A stretch of 64,000 nucleotides of DNA from contig NC_092522.1 of assembly GCF_037038585.1 (NCBI RefSeq), forward strand, positions 126,276,661 through 126,340,660, read 5' to 3'. Made by a program: the position numbers and the translations under genes. This DNA comes from Patagioenas fasciata (Eukaryota; Chordata; Aves; Columbiformes; Columbidae). The notes below the pieces were generated by a model. That model made no database searches. It saw only the letters and a program-made list of their open reading frames with translations, and had not been told where the DNA came from. Positions 43,160 through 51,165 of this stretch are shown here, in pieces. How positions within the stretch are numbered: the first letter of the stretch is position 1; the number at the start of each line of letters is the position of its first letter.

Positions 43160-43960
43160 TGAGTGACCCACACACTGACCCACAGCACCCCATAGCACCT
43201 CCACTCTGCCCTATAGATCCACAGCACTGCCCCACAGCACCCTATAGCTCTTGCTTGCTATCCCACAGCACCCCATAGCTTCTCCACTCTGCCCCATACA
43301 TCTACAGCAGTGCCACAGAGTACCTGATTTGTCTTCAGTCTGCCCCATGGATGCAGAGTGCTGCCCTACAGAACCCTATAGCTCCTGTACTCTGCCCTAT
43401 AGACCCACAGTACTGCCCCACAATGCTCCATAGCTCCTACACTCTGCCCCATAGACCCACAACACTGCCTCACAGGACCCCAGACATCGTCCGCTCTGCC
43501 CCATAGATCCACAGAAGTGCCCAACACCCCACAGCTGCTCCATTCTGCCCCATAGAGCCACAGTGCTGCCCCACAACACTCCATTGCTCCTGCACTCTGC
43601 CCCATAGATGCCCAGTACTGCCCCACAGCACCATATAGCTCCTGTGCTCTGCCCCATACATCCACAGCAGTGTCCCAGAGTACCTCATTTCTTCCACTCT
43701 GCCCTATAGATGCCCAGTACTGCCCCACAGCACCAAATAGCTGCTGTACTCTGCCCCATACATCCATAGCAGTGCCTCACAGCACCCCATACTGACCTTG
43801 CCCCATAGACCCACAGTACTGCCTCACAGGACCCCATAGGACTCTACTCTGCCCCTTAGACCCAGAGAGCTGCCCCATAGCAGCCTTTAGGTGCTGCATT
43901 CTGCCCCATAGGTGCAAAGTGCTGCCCCACAGCACCCCACACCTCTGTCCACTTGACCAC
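43160..43960 (+). repeat. CCCCACAGCACCCCATAG-type minisatellite, block 1
   Basis: Degenerate ~60-bp repeats combine CTGCCCCATAGA, CCCACAG and TGCCCCACAGCACC phrases. From memory such sequence is frequent in chicken-type genomes. The apparent 133-aa and 86-aa minus-strand frames, with repeated WGSTG/YGAE phrases, are translations of the repeat and not genes. Confidence 0.85.
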
Positions 43961-44104
43961 CCTTTCCCCCCGACCACGCCTGCACTGCCTACTATGGGTG
44001 GGTCACAAGGGTCTGTGGGGTGGCTGTGGGGATCAGGGGGGCTATGGGGTCAATGGGGCTGTTGTGGGGTGAAACACCCCTGAAGAGGCTGAAACCCTGC
44101 AGGT

Positions 44105-44630
44105 GAGTGACCCACACACTGACCCACAGCACCCCATAGCACCTCTACTCTGCCCTGTAGATCCACAGCACCCTGTAGCCACTCTAATCTGCCCTATACA
44201 GACACACCACCCCGTAGCTGATTTTACTCTGCCCCATAAATGGACAGCACTGCTCCACAGCACCCTATGTCTCCACTCTGCCCCATAGATGCACAGTGCT
44301 GTTCCACAGCACCCCATATCTTGTTCACTCTGCCCTATAGACCCACAGTGTAACCCCACAGCACCCCATGGCTCCTCTGCCCTATAGATCAACAGCACTG
44401 TCCCAGAAAACACCATAGCTGCTTCACACTCGCCCATAGGCCAGCAATGCTGCCCCACAGCACACTGTAGCTCCTGCACTCTGCCGCATAGACCCACAGC
44501 AGTGCCCCACAGCACCCCACACATCTGGTCTACCCTATACATCCACAGCACTGCTCTGCAGCACCATATAGTTCCAGCACTGTGCCTCATTAATATTTAG
44601 CACCCCACAGTTTCTGCATTCTGCCCATAG
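44105..44630 (+). repeat. CCCCACAGCACCCCATAG-type minisatellite, block 2
   Basis: This is the same family as the block at 43160-43960. It begins directly after the second GTGAGTGACCCACACACTG phrase and ends at the acceptor before 44631. Confidence 0.85.
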
Positions 44631-44782
44631 ATCCACATTCCTGGGTCCCCTCACCCCACCAGATGTCCTGGGTTGCGATGCTGTGTGGGGCCCTGCACAC
44701 AACGGAGAAAATGAGGATAGCATGGCTGCTGGGCTCCACCCTGCTTGGAATCTGAGATGACTGGGGGGCGAGGCTGGTGCCC

Positions 44783-45046
44783 ATGCTGGCACTGCCGCAG
44801 GGGCTGTTTTTCTGGGCTGTGCTCTGGTGGCAGCTCCTGGCTGTATCAGCTGCTCCCATTGGCTGCCCCTGTGGCCCTGCACTGTGCTTTGCCCTGTGCC
44901 CTCCCTGCCAATGGGAACAAGATGGCAACCCTGATGGGCGTGGCCACCTTGGCTGCTGTGTCTCTGCTGGTGGCTGGGGCTATGGATGTCGTGGCTGCCA
45001 AGCCTGTGCTGGGAGGGTGGGGCTGAGGTGGGCGGAGCCTGTGTAG
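44783..45046 (+). CDS. Possible small secreted Cys-rich protein (uncertain)
   Basis: An 87-codon frame starts at ATG with a hydrophobic run (LFFWAVLWWQLLAV) that could be a signal peptide ending near VSA/AP. About ten Cys follow within the next 50 residues, including GCPC, CPPC, GCC and GCRGCQAC. It lies in the candidate 3' exon upstream of AATAAA. An overlapping frame (44922-45026) starts in a better Kozak context (AAGATGG) and is also hydrophobic, so local base composition alone may produce such features. No family is recognised. Confidence 0.2.
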   Translation: MLALPQGLFFWAVLWWQLLAVSAAPIGCPCGPALCFALCPPCQWEQDGNPDGRGHLGCCVSAGGWGYGCRGCQACAGRVGLRWAEPV

Positions 45047-45210
45047 TGTGGCCATTTTGGGGCCCAAGGTGGGTGGTGGGACTCATGACTCTGGTTACCC
45101 ATGGGGGCCATCTTGGAAAAGGGCAGCACTGTGCTGCTGCCATCCTCACTTGGCTCACCCACGGCCATGTTGGGGGATTTTTAACTTGGTTTTGGGGCCA
45201 ATTCTCACCC

Positions 45211-45216
45211 AATAAA
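45211..45216 (+). terminator. Polyadenylation signal AATAAA
   Basis: AATAAA sits in TTCTCACCCAATAAAATTAA, followed by A-rich sequence and a GT-rich stretch (GTGTGGTTTGTTCTGTTT), which is the usual order of a cleavage and polyadenylation site. It would end the candidate transcript starting near 40676. Confidence 0.55.
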
Positions 45217-45479
45217 ATTAAAAAATGTAAAAAAAACGTAAGCGTGTGGTTTGTTCTGTTTCCAGTGAATGATTTGGGGCTGGGGTTTGGGGTTGAGGCT
45301 GGGGCTGAAGATGTGGGTGGGGCCACTGCCAACTCCACCCTCCCCCAAGCTCAGTCCCCCCAATGTGCCTCCCTCGAGGGGTGTGTCCCAACCAGGCCCC
45401 ACCCCCTTTCTAAGCACCCCGCCCTCCCTGTTGGGCTCCTCCCCCTTGACCCACGTTTCAACCCCCATTCGTGGGCTCC

Positions 45480-45865
45480 CTGACAGGGCATGACAGGGAC
45501 TGACAAAGCTCCAGAAAGCCCAACAGAGCCCGGCAGGTCTCGACACTGCCTGACAAAGCCCGAGAGAGTTTGACGGATCCTCACAGAGCCTGACAAAGCT
45601 TGACAGAGGCCAACAGGACGCGTCAGGGCCTGACAAATCTTGTCAGTTCCTGATAGAGCCTTGATATGTATGACAGAGCCCTGGGGGTCTCAACAGAGCC
45701 TGAGAAATCTTGACAGGACTCAGCAGAGCCCAACAGGTCTCGACAGAACCCTACAGAGCCCACCAAAGCCTGACAGAGTCTGACAGACCCCAAGAGGTCT
45801 TGACAGGGCTTGACAAAAACCGACAGTGTCTGACAGAGCCTGACAGGAGTGCAGGTGCTGTCATT
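45480..45865 (+). repeat. Degenerate TGACAGAGCC tandem repeat
   Basis: About 385 bp of ~10-bp units vary around TGACAGAGCC, TGACAAAGCC and CGACAGG. Many repeats can be followed by eye, with frequent single-base changes. No gene is seen within it. Confidence 0.85.
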
Positions 45866-45944
45866 TCCAGTGAGGGCCCAGGTGATTTCATAAGGGTGGT
45901 GGACGGGCCCTGGGGTGATTGACGCCCTCCCCTTTCTCAGGGGA

Positions 45945-46330
45945 TTGTGGGAAGGGGGTGGGTGGGGCTCAGAGTAGTCGAGCCCCAGCCCCTGAGCGGG
46001 GAGCTCATTCTGCTCCAGGACTGCTTGGGTGCTGGTTGTTTGCTACTCCTTCAACAGTCGGCAGCTGTTGAGCTGTTTAAGGTACATAGGCCGATGTGTT
46101 TGGAGAAGTGGAGGTGCCTGTTTGACGTAAGATCTTCAGGAGCAGCTATAGTAGAAGGTATGTTTGTAACTATGTTTCATTTATTGAATCAATGCCTGGT
46201 GCTTTGCGTTTTCCCAAAATTCTTGACTGCTATGAAGATGGAGCGTTCTTTTTTGGTTTGTATTGCTGTATTAATAGTTGCTGATATAATCTTTCCTCCT
46301 AGGACTGATGCTCAGGTTATCTAGCAGGGG
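45945..46330 (+). repeat. Module C, member 1
   Basis: This starts at GGGATTGTGGGAAGGGGGTG (45940s) and contains a TGTTTGGAGAAGTGGAGGTG exon-like end with donor GTAAGA at 46127, then a hydrophobic mini-ORF. Related members lie at 47675-47905 and 48055-48460, diverged by substitutions and small indels. All three keep the donor. Confidence 0.8.
46232..46324 (+). CDS. Signal-peptide-like mini-ORF, module C member 1
   Basis: A 30-codon frame begins MKMERSFLVCIAVLIVADII, a charged start followed by a hydrophobic core typical of a secretion signal, and closes shortly afterwards at TAG. The same core recurs in member 3 at 48370. It could be the first coding exon of a small secreted protein whose next exon is the 65-nt segment at 46472, or simply a chance frame in a duplicated module. 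Confidence 0.3.
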   Translation: MKMERSFLVCIAVLIVADIIFPPRTDAQVI

Positions 46331-46471
46331 TTAGGATGAGCACCTTGTATCTACAGGTGGAGTTTTACCATTTCTGAAGGAAGCAGCAGGGCCATAGGGC
46401 AGAGTGTCTTTCAGGCTATGGAGTGGCTCATCGCCTCCCTGATCACCCACAGAACAGTGTATTGTCCGCAG

Positions 46472-46536
46472 AACCTTTGCACTGTGTGGTGGCCCCTGGT
46501 AGATCATTCAAATGTACCTCCAGGAACTCAGCCAAG
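46472..46536 (+). other. 65-nt candidate exon downstream of module C member 1
   Basis: The segment lies between acceptor TTGTCCGCAG and donor CCAAG/GTGAGC. A segment of identical length and similar sequence, with acceptor TGTCTCCAG and donor CCAAG/GTGAGC, follows member 3 at 48460-48524. Conservation of length and both splice sites in diverged copies suggests a former or current exon. Confidence 0.45.
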
Positions 46537-46609
46537 GTGAGCAATGCCTCGTGGACTAGTACTGATAAACATCATCTGAGTGCTCATTATTGTGTGTGTG
46601 TTTTCTTAT

Positions 46610-47087
46610 TGCGGGTGGTGAAGGGGAAAGTGGCAACTGCAGGAAGATCCCTGTGAGCTCACGTGGTGTTTTCCTCTGTTGGGGATGAATTCAGTCCCTT
46701 GGCCCTCTGAAAGCTAAGTGGAGGCACGAGGGCTGGGAAGGGGCTGGGAATTGCAGGGAGGGAGTTTAAAGCTCTCATAGGGGAAAGGGCCGTCCAGGAA
46801 CAGTCCCCTTTGGGAGGGCAAAGGGTGCAGGTTTTCGGCTCCTTTGTATTCTAGGGTTGCAGTAGAGGCTCCTCGCCTCACCAGTGTCTCCCTGTAGATT
46901 ATTTTGATCGATGCCTCTCTGGTCTCGGAGTCGTTTTCGTTGCAGAGCGTTTTTGGCTCCATTGCCGTCGCGTTGTCCGTAACGTTCTGTGGAGCGTGTG
47001 TCTGCGCGCGTGCGCATTTGGCTCGGAGCTGCTCTGCCCGGAGGTGTGGAGTCAGGGCTGGGTGCACTGAGCTCTAGGAGTCCATGG
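46610..47087 (+). repeat. Diverged short relative of the array B unit
   Basis: The left part matches array B from about 50873 (GGGAGATCCCTG, TTCGGTCCCTTGGCCCTCT, AAGTGGAGGCACG). It then jumps near 46835 to sequence matching the end of the B internal duplication and on to GGAGTCCA. It lacks most of the unit and carries one instead of two copies of the internally duplicated part. It ends exactly where the solo LTR begins. Confidence 0.8.
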
Positions 47088-47668
47088 TGTCACGGTCTGT
47101 TCGGTGATGGACTCGTGATGCTTTTTAAACCTTCATCTCAGAGTGGAAAATTAAGGTGACCAAAAAGCCAAGGGGTTATAATTCAATCAAGCAGTGTTAC
47201 TTTATCAATTTGCCTGTAAAGCGGCACGTGATAGAGAGAGAATAAGAAAAGAAAGGGGAAAGAAACAGGGAAAAGTAAAGGAAAATATGAGAAATGAGGT
47301 TGGATTTATCACCAGTCCAGTTCCAGAAGCGTTCCTCTGGTCTCCAGTCCTATAGAGTCCTGCTGGTCCTACGCGGTGGTTCGGGATCCTCTGGCGATAA
47401 GACCTTCAACGGTGTCCTTTCTGGTCTCATCTTTTATGTTTCTTCAACCCCCCTTGCTCCCATTGTTTTAGGTCAGTCTCCAACTTGATTTCGCAGACCA
47501 GGCTCGTACTGCGCAGGCTCGAGAGATTCACGCTTTCTTTTGCCAACGCTTACGTGTCCAGCATTCAGGGGTCTTTCTCTGGTCCATCGGGTGACCTCAG
47601 GACCCTTGGCAAGCTTCTGGGCATGCTCCTTTTTGTGGACCATTGTTTGGGGGAGCAGGTGGGGGGCA
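47088..47668 (-). mobile_element. Solo LTR of an avian-type endogenous retrovirus
   Basis: The 581-bp segment begins TGTCACGG and ends GGGGGGCA on the plus strand, so the minus strand reads TGCCCCCC to CCGTGACA, the TG...CA ends of an LTR. It is flanked by CATGG at 47083-47087 and CATGT at 47669-47673, a 5-bp target-site duplication with one mismatch. On the minus strand a TATA-like CATAAAAG lies at 47431-47438 and a GATAAA possible poly(A) signal lies further on, near 47205. No internal retroviral genes are present. The family is not identified; a 5-bp duplication is usual for class III (ERVL-type) elements. Confidence 0.65.
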
Positions 47669-47674
47669 CATGTA

Positions 47675-47905
47675 ACTGAGGCTGCAGGTCCTCAGCTACG
47701 TGGGCAGATGTCTTTGGAGAAGTGGAGGTGTCCATTTGAGGTAAGAGCTTCAGGGGCAGCAAAGGTTTAGTAGCAGCTGTGGTGGAAAGTATGTTTGTAA
47801 CTATGTTTCATTAATTGATTCAATTCCAGGTGCTTTGCATTTTTGCAGAATTCCTGATTGTAATGAAAATGGAGTGTTGGTTATTGTATTTCATTTTCTA
47901 TCTGC
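47675..47905 (+). repeat. Module C, member 2 (incomplete)
   Basis: It matches members 1 and 3 from TGGGCAGATGTCTTTGGAG through donor TTTGAG/GTAAGA to an ATG-AAA-ATG start, after which the hydrophobic core is lost. It directly adjoins the target-site duplication of the LTR. Confidence 0.75.
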
Positions 47906-48054
47906 TCCCTAGAAAAGCTAAGTTGAAATCCATACTCAGTCCCATTGCAGGTGCAATAGCATCAATAAAGTGCAGATGCTGTCACTTCCAGTGACATTCC
48001 AGGTAATTTGAAAAGGGTCCTGGGGGGGGCCTGGGGTGATTGACCCCCTTCCCT

Positions 48055-48460
48055 TTCCCCAGGGATTGTGGGAAGGGGGTGGGCGGGGCTCAGGATATTT
48101 GAGCCCCAGTCCCCAGGTAGGGAGCTCGTTCTGCTCTAGGGCGGCTTGGGTGCTTGTTCTCTGCCCCTCCTTCAGCAGTCAGCAGCTTTTGAGCCGTTTA
48201 AGCTACATGGGCAGATGTATTTGGACAAGCGGAGGTGTCTGTTTGAGGTAAGAGTTTCAGGGACAGTGAAGGTTTGACAATAGCTGTAGTAGAAAAGTTG
48301 TTTGTCATTATGTTTCATTTGTTGATTCATTTCCAGGTGCTTTGCATTTTCCCCAAATTCCTGACTACAATGAAGATGGCGTGTTATTTTTTGGTTTGTA
48401 TTGCTGTATTAATAGTTGTTAATATAATCTCTTCTCCTGGAAGGGCGTCCTGTCTCCAGA
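48055..48460 (+). repeat. Module C, member 3
   Basis: It aligns with member 1 over its whole length, including the GGGATTGTGGGAAGGGGGTG start (RBPJ-like TGTGGGAA), donor TTTGAG/GTAAGA, an acceptor CATTTCCAG before GTGCTTTGC, and the mini-ORF. Confidence 0.8.
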
Positions 48461-48528
48461 ACCTTTGCGGCGTGCAGTGGCCCCCGGTAGATCATTCAAA
48501 TGTACCTCCCAGAACTCACCCAAGGTGA
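48370..48528 (+). CDS. Signal-peptide-like mini-ORF, module C member 3
   Basis: A 52-codon frame begins MKMACYFLVCIAVLIVVNII, sharing the FLVCIAVLIV core with member 1 while the flanks differ. It reads through the 65-nt candidate exon at 48460-48524 unspliced. The product is unknown, and the evidence is conservation between two duplicated copies only. Confidence 0.3.
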   Translation: MKMACYFLVCIAVLIVVNIISSPGRASCLQNLCGVQWPPVDHSNVPPRTHPR

Positions 48529-48599
48529 GCGATTACTTGTAGGCCACTACCGATAAATACTATTTGGATGCTCAATAGTGTGCGTGTCCTTGCTTTCCT

Positions 48600-48885
48600 T
48601 ACTGTAGGTGATGAAGGAGAAAGTGACAACTGCAGGAAGATCCCTGTTAGCAGATGTTGTGTTTTCCTCTGTGAAGACGGATTCGGTCCCTTGGCCCTCT
48701 AAAAGTTAAGTGGAGGCACGAGGGCTGGGAAGGGGCTGGGAACTGCAGGGTGGGTTTAAACTTCTCAGACGGAAAAGGGCAGTCCAGGAACAGACCCCTT
48801 TGGGAGGGTAAGGGGTCCAGGGAACTGATGCCAGCTTGTGTGGGGCAGGGCACCTTCAGCCTGGGTCTGTTGTCGTGTACTTTGG
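48600..48885 (+). repeat. Diverged left flank of array B
   Basis: It aligns with the array B sequence that precedes each unit (GGGAGATCCCTGTTAGC to GGGCAGGGCA) but at clearly lower identity. Near 48886 identity rises sharply to that of the array, marking its left boundary. Confidence 0.8.
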
Positions 48886-48989
48886 GAAGCCTGCCTTGCG
48901 CCTCTCAGGCGATCCTGGGGTCTCGTTGTGCTCGAGGGGCCCAAGAGGCATCTCGGGTGCCATCCTGGGATCTGGAATGCTGGTCCTAA

Positions 48990-49004
48990 TTGGCATAGTG
49001 CCAA
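48990..49004. promoter_or_regulatory. Perfect NFI palindrome, repeated in every B unit
   Basis: TTGGCATAGTGCCAA fits the full nuclear factor I (NFI/CTF) consensus TTGGC-N5-GCCAA without mismatch, and the flanking A and T extend the symmetry by one base on each side. Identical sites lie at 51270-51284, 53550-53564, 55831-55845, 58111-58125, 60391-60405 and 62671-62685. Regularly spaced full NFI sites could serve a promoter, enhancer or chromatin-boundary role; binding is not shown by sequence alone. Confidence 0.7.
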
Positions 49005-49006
49005 TC

Positions 49007-49605
49007 GGGTGCTGGATTCTTGTATCAGCAGCAGAAAGCGTGGATGGTTCTTGCATTTTGGGTGTTTCTGGTCAGTTGTGATTTATGGTGTCATTCTGGC
49101 CTGCATCAGCAGCTCTGCTCTCTACCCGTCCAGTGTAAGGGACTGGCACTTCAAGATGTTGGGAAGAAGTTCTTAGGTCGTGCCGCCGTCTCTGTGTGTT
49201 TGCGCCAGTGCTGCTGTCTTGTAAGGGGCCGTGACGTTTGGCTCCTTTTTTTTCTGGGATTGTGATAGAGGCTCCTCGCCTTACTAATTGGGTGTAATAA
49301 TTGGGTGCTGGTTTTCTTGTATCAGCAGACGAAAGCGTGGACGGTTCTTGTGCCTTGGAAGTCGCTGGTCAGTTGTGTGTTCTGGTATCGCTGAGGGCTG
49401 CGTCGGCAGCTCTGCTCTCTACCTATCCAGTCTCAGGGACTGGCACTTCAAGATGCTGGGAAGAAGTTATTAGTTCTTGCAGCAGCTTCTTGTGTTTGCG
49501 CTGTCTCTGTGTGTTTGCGCCAGTGCCGCCGTCTCACAAGGGGCCAAGACGATTGGCTCAGTTTTATTGTGGGGTTGTAGTAGAGACTCCTTGCCTCACC
49601 ACTGC
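49007..49605 (+). repeat. Internal direct duplication of the B unit
   Basis: The half at 49007-49290 and the half at 49303-49605 both run GGGTGCTGG, TTCTTGTATCAGCAG, GAAAGCGTGGA, GGTCAGTTGTG, GCAGCTCTGCTCTCTACC, GGGACTGGCACTTCAAGATG, GTGTGTTTGCGCCAGTG and GGCTCCTCGCC/GACTCCTTGCC. They are clearly homologous but much more diverged than unit copies are from each other, so this duplication predates the array. Confidence 0.88.
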
Positions 49606-50074
49606 CTCCCTGTAGGTTTTTGGACGGTGCCGTGTCTGCTTTTGGCGTCTTTGTTGTGGAGCGTTTTTTGGTGGCGTTTCCGTCGTGTTGTCTATTGCGT
49701 TCTGTGGAGCGTCTGTCTGCACGTGCGCACAGTTGGCTGAGAGCTGCTCTGCCCGGAGGTTTGGAGTCTGGGGTGGATGCACTGAGCTGTAGGAGTCCAC
49801 GGTTAATCTGTGGACGTGTTAAATTGTGTAGGCAAAGGCTGTGCAGTCATCTGGGAAGGAGTAGCCGTGGGCAGTGGGGGGGACAGTCCCTTCCCCAGTG
49901 TTTTAGGGACGCAATTAGAGCTTCTGATGGGATTCCTGAATAGAAAGCAGACCTGTGGAATGGTCAAGCTGTAGATGAGCTCCTGGGTGACTTGTTGAAT
50001 AACGTGATTTCAGATGCAGAGGGACAACTTGGCACGAAAAAGCCATGGAAGAGGCGAGCAGAGCGCCGTCAGCA

Positions 50075-50270
50075 GGAGGCTTTTAAGTGCACCATCAGAA
50101 TTGGAGCGAAATTCCACTTGACGTTGCTGCTGTCGGTCTTGGCTTTCACTGGTTTCCCCACGGCTCCCTAATGTTCGGGAGTTCAGAGTGGGCATTTTTT
50201 TTCCCCAAGGAGAGGCTATGCTTAAAAATGAGTTTGTTTCCTCAAAGAAGTGCAAGTCCGTTTGTGTAAC
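50075..50270. repeat. Dispersed ~196-bp element shared with array A (B copy)
   Basis: It is homologous to 4093-4288, roughly 90 % identical. Other B copies are at 52355-52550, 54635-54830, 56916-57111, 59196-59391, 61476-61671 and 63756-63951. Outside this block I see no similarity between the two repeat units. Confidence 0.8.
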
Positions 50271-50328
50271 CCGAGCCTAGTCAGGTTGTGTTTTACGGGC
50301 GGTAGCTGAACCTCTTTGTGGTCAACAG

Positions 50329-50788
50329 CGTGGCAGTCCAAAGCAAGGGCGGGCAGGCGGGCGAGCGGCCCAGGTAAGGGCGGGGGAGGCGGGCCCGTCC
50401 GCGGGCAGGCTGTGCTTCCGGGCAGCGTCCGAGCGGGTGCCTTTGTTTTTGCAGGTGCCGCAGACGAGCTCGGAGGAGCGAAGCCGCACGCCTACCCGCA
50501 GCAGCCGAGAAGGTGAGGCGGCGGTGGGAGTTGAGGAGCCCAGTGTCGCGTGGTGACTCGGTTCAGCGTTTCTTTCTTATTTTGCAGGCCCCTTTTGGGC
50601 CCTTTGGGCTTGGAGGAGCGTTTTCGGTGAGCTGGGGTAGGGGCTCAGAAGAGCATGGGGCTGGGGACTCACTCCAAGCGCTACGGTTCTTTTGTTTCTC
50701 GCTGTCTTAGGCGTCACGAGCGATGCGGGTTTCTGACTGCGCCCGAGGCACCACACGCTGAGCGGAACGCCGTGGAACTTAGCAGGAG
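50329..50788 (+). other. Cluster of four short candidate exons in the B unit
   Basis: Four segments have good splice borders: 50329-50373 (45 nt, donor CCAG/GTAAGG), 50455-50512 (58 nt, acceptor GTTTTTGCAG, donor GAAG/GTGAGG), 50588-50626 (39 nt, acceptor TTATTTTGCAG, donor TTCG/GTGAGC) and 50711-50788 (78 nt, acceptor CGCTGTCTTAG, donor GGAG/GTGGGT). Spliced, they share one open frame (junction phases 2, 0, 0) that ends at TGA inside the last segment. There is no in-frame ATG before an upstream TAG at 50303, so a 5' exon is missing or the RNA is non-coding. A further acceptor (TGTTACTGTAG) precedes an ATG at 50878. Copies 2-6 repeat the set at +2280, +4560, +6841, +9121 and +11401. The peptide is not recognised. 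Confidence 0.4.
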
Positions 50789-51165
50789 GTGGGTGCTGCG
50801 GAAGGGGTCGGCGTTCACCCCGCCATACTGTGTGCTGGCACGGCTCGGTGAGCGTGTGTTTTCTCGTGTTACTGTAGATGTTGAAGAGGAACCCGGCGAT
50901 GCGGGGAGATCCCTGTTAGCGCACGTGGCGTTTTCTCTGTTGAAGATGGATTCGGTCCCTTGGCCCTCTTAAAGATAAGTGGAGGCACGGGGGCTGGGAA
51001 GAGGCTGGGAATCGCAGGGAGGGGGGTAAAGTTCTGATAAGGGAAAGGGCCGTCCAGGAAAAGTCCCCTTTGGGTGGGTAAAGGGCCCAGGGAATTTACA
51101 GTGCGATACCAGCATGTGCTGGGCAGGGCAGCTCCAGCCTCTGTGTGTGGTGTTGTGTAGCTCGG

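Larger units (their letters stand above)
40676..45240 (+). other. Candidate plus-strand transcription unit
   Basis: Signals line up as a first exon from about 40676 to 40817 (donor GTGAGC), an intron of ~1.96 kb, an acceptor with an excellent pyrimidine tract (CTTTCCTCCTGCAG, exon from 42775), a donor at 43159 (CTGCAG/GTGAGT), a second identical-looking donor at 44103, an acceptor TCTGCCCATAG with the exon from 44631, and AATAAA at 45211. The exons are mostly made of minisatellite and no long conserved frame is evident, so the product may be a non-coding RNA. The only attractive short frame is at 44783-45046. The gene is not recognised. Confidence 0.4.
48886..51165 (+). repeat. Array B unit, copy 1
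   Basis: This is the reference copy. Private or shared variants include GCAGCAG near 49027, TGGCCTGC near 49098 (shared with copy 3), GTGTGTTC near 49378 and GTGGGGGGGAC near 49876 (both shared with copy 2). Confidence 0.95.

Noticed and set aside
43366-43767. 133-codon minus-strand frame with repeated WGSTG-like phrases
   Set aside because: It is a translation of the CCCCATAG minisatellite. Similar frames appear in every phase of the repeat.
44535-45338. 267-codon minus-strand frame (Pro/Ser/His-rich)
   Set aside because: It lies antisense to the candidate 3' exon and poly(A) signal, shows no recognisable domain, and extends into minisatellite.
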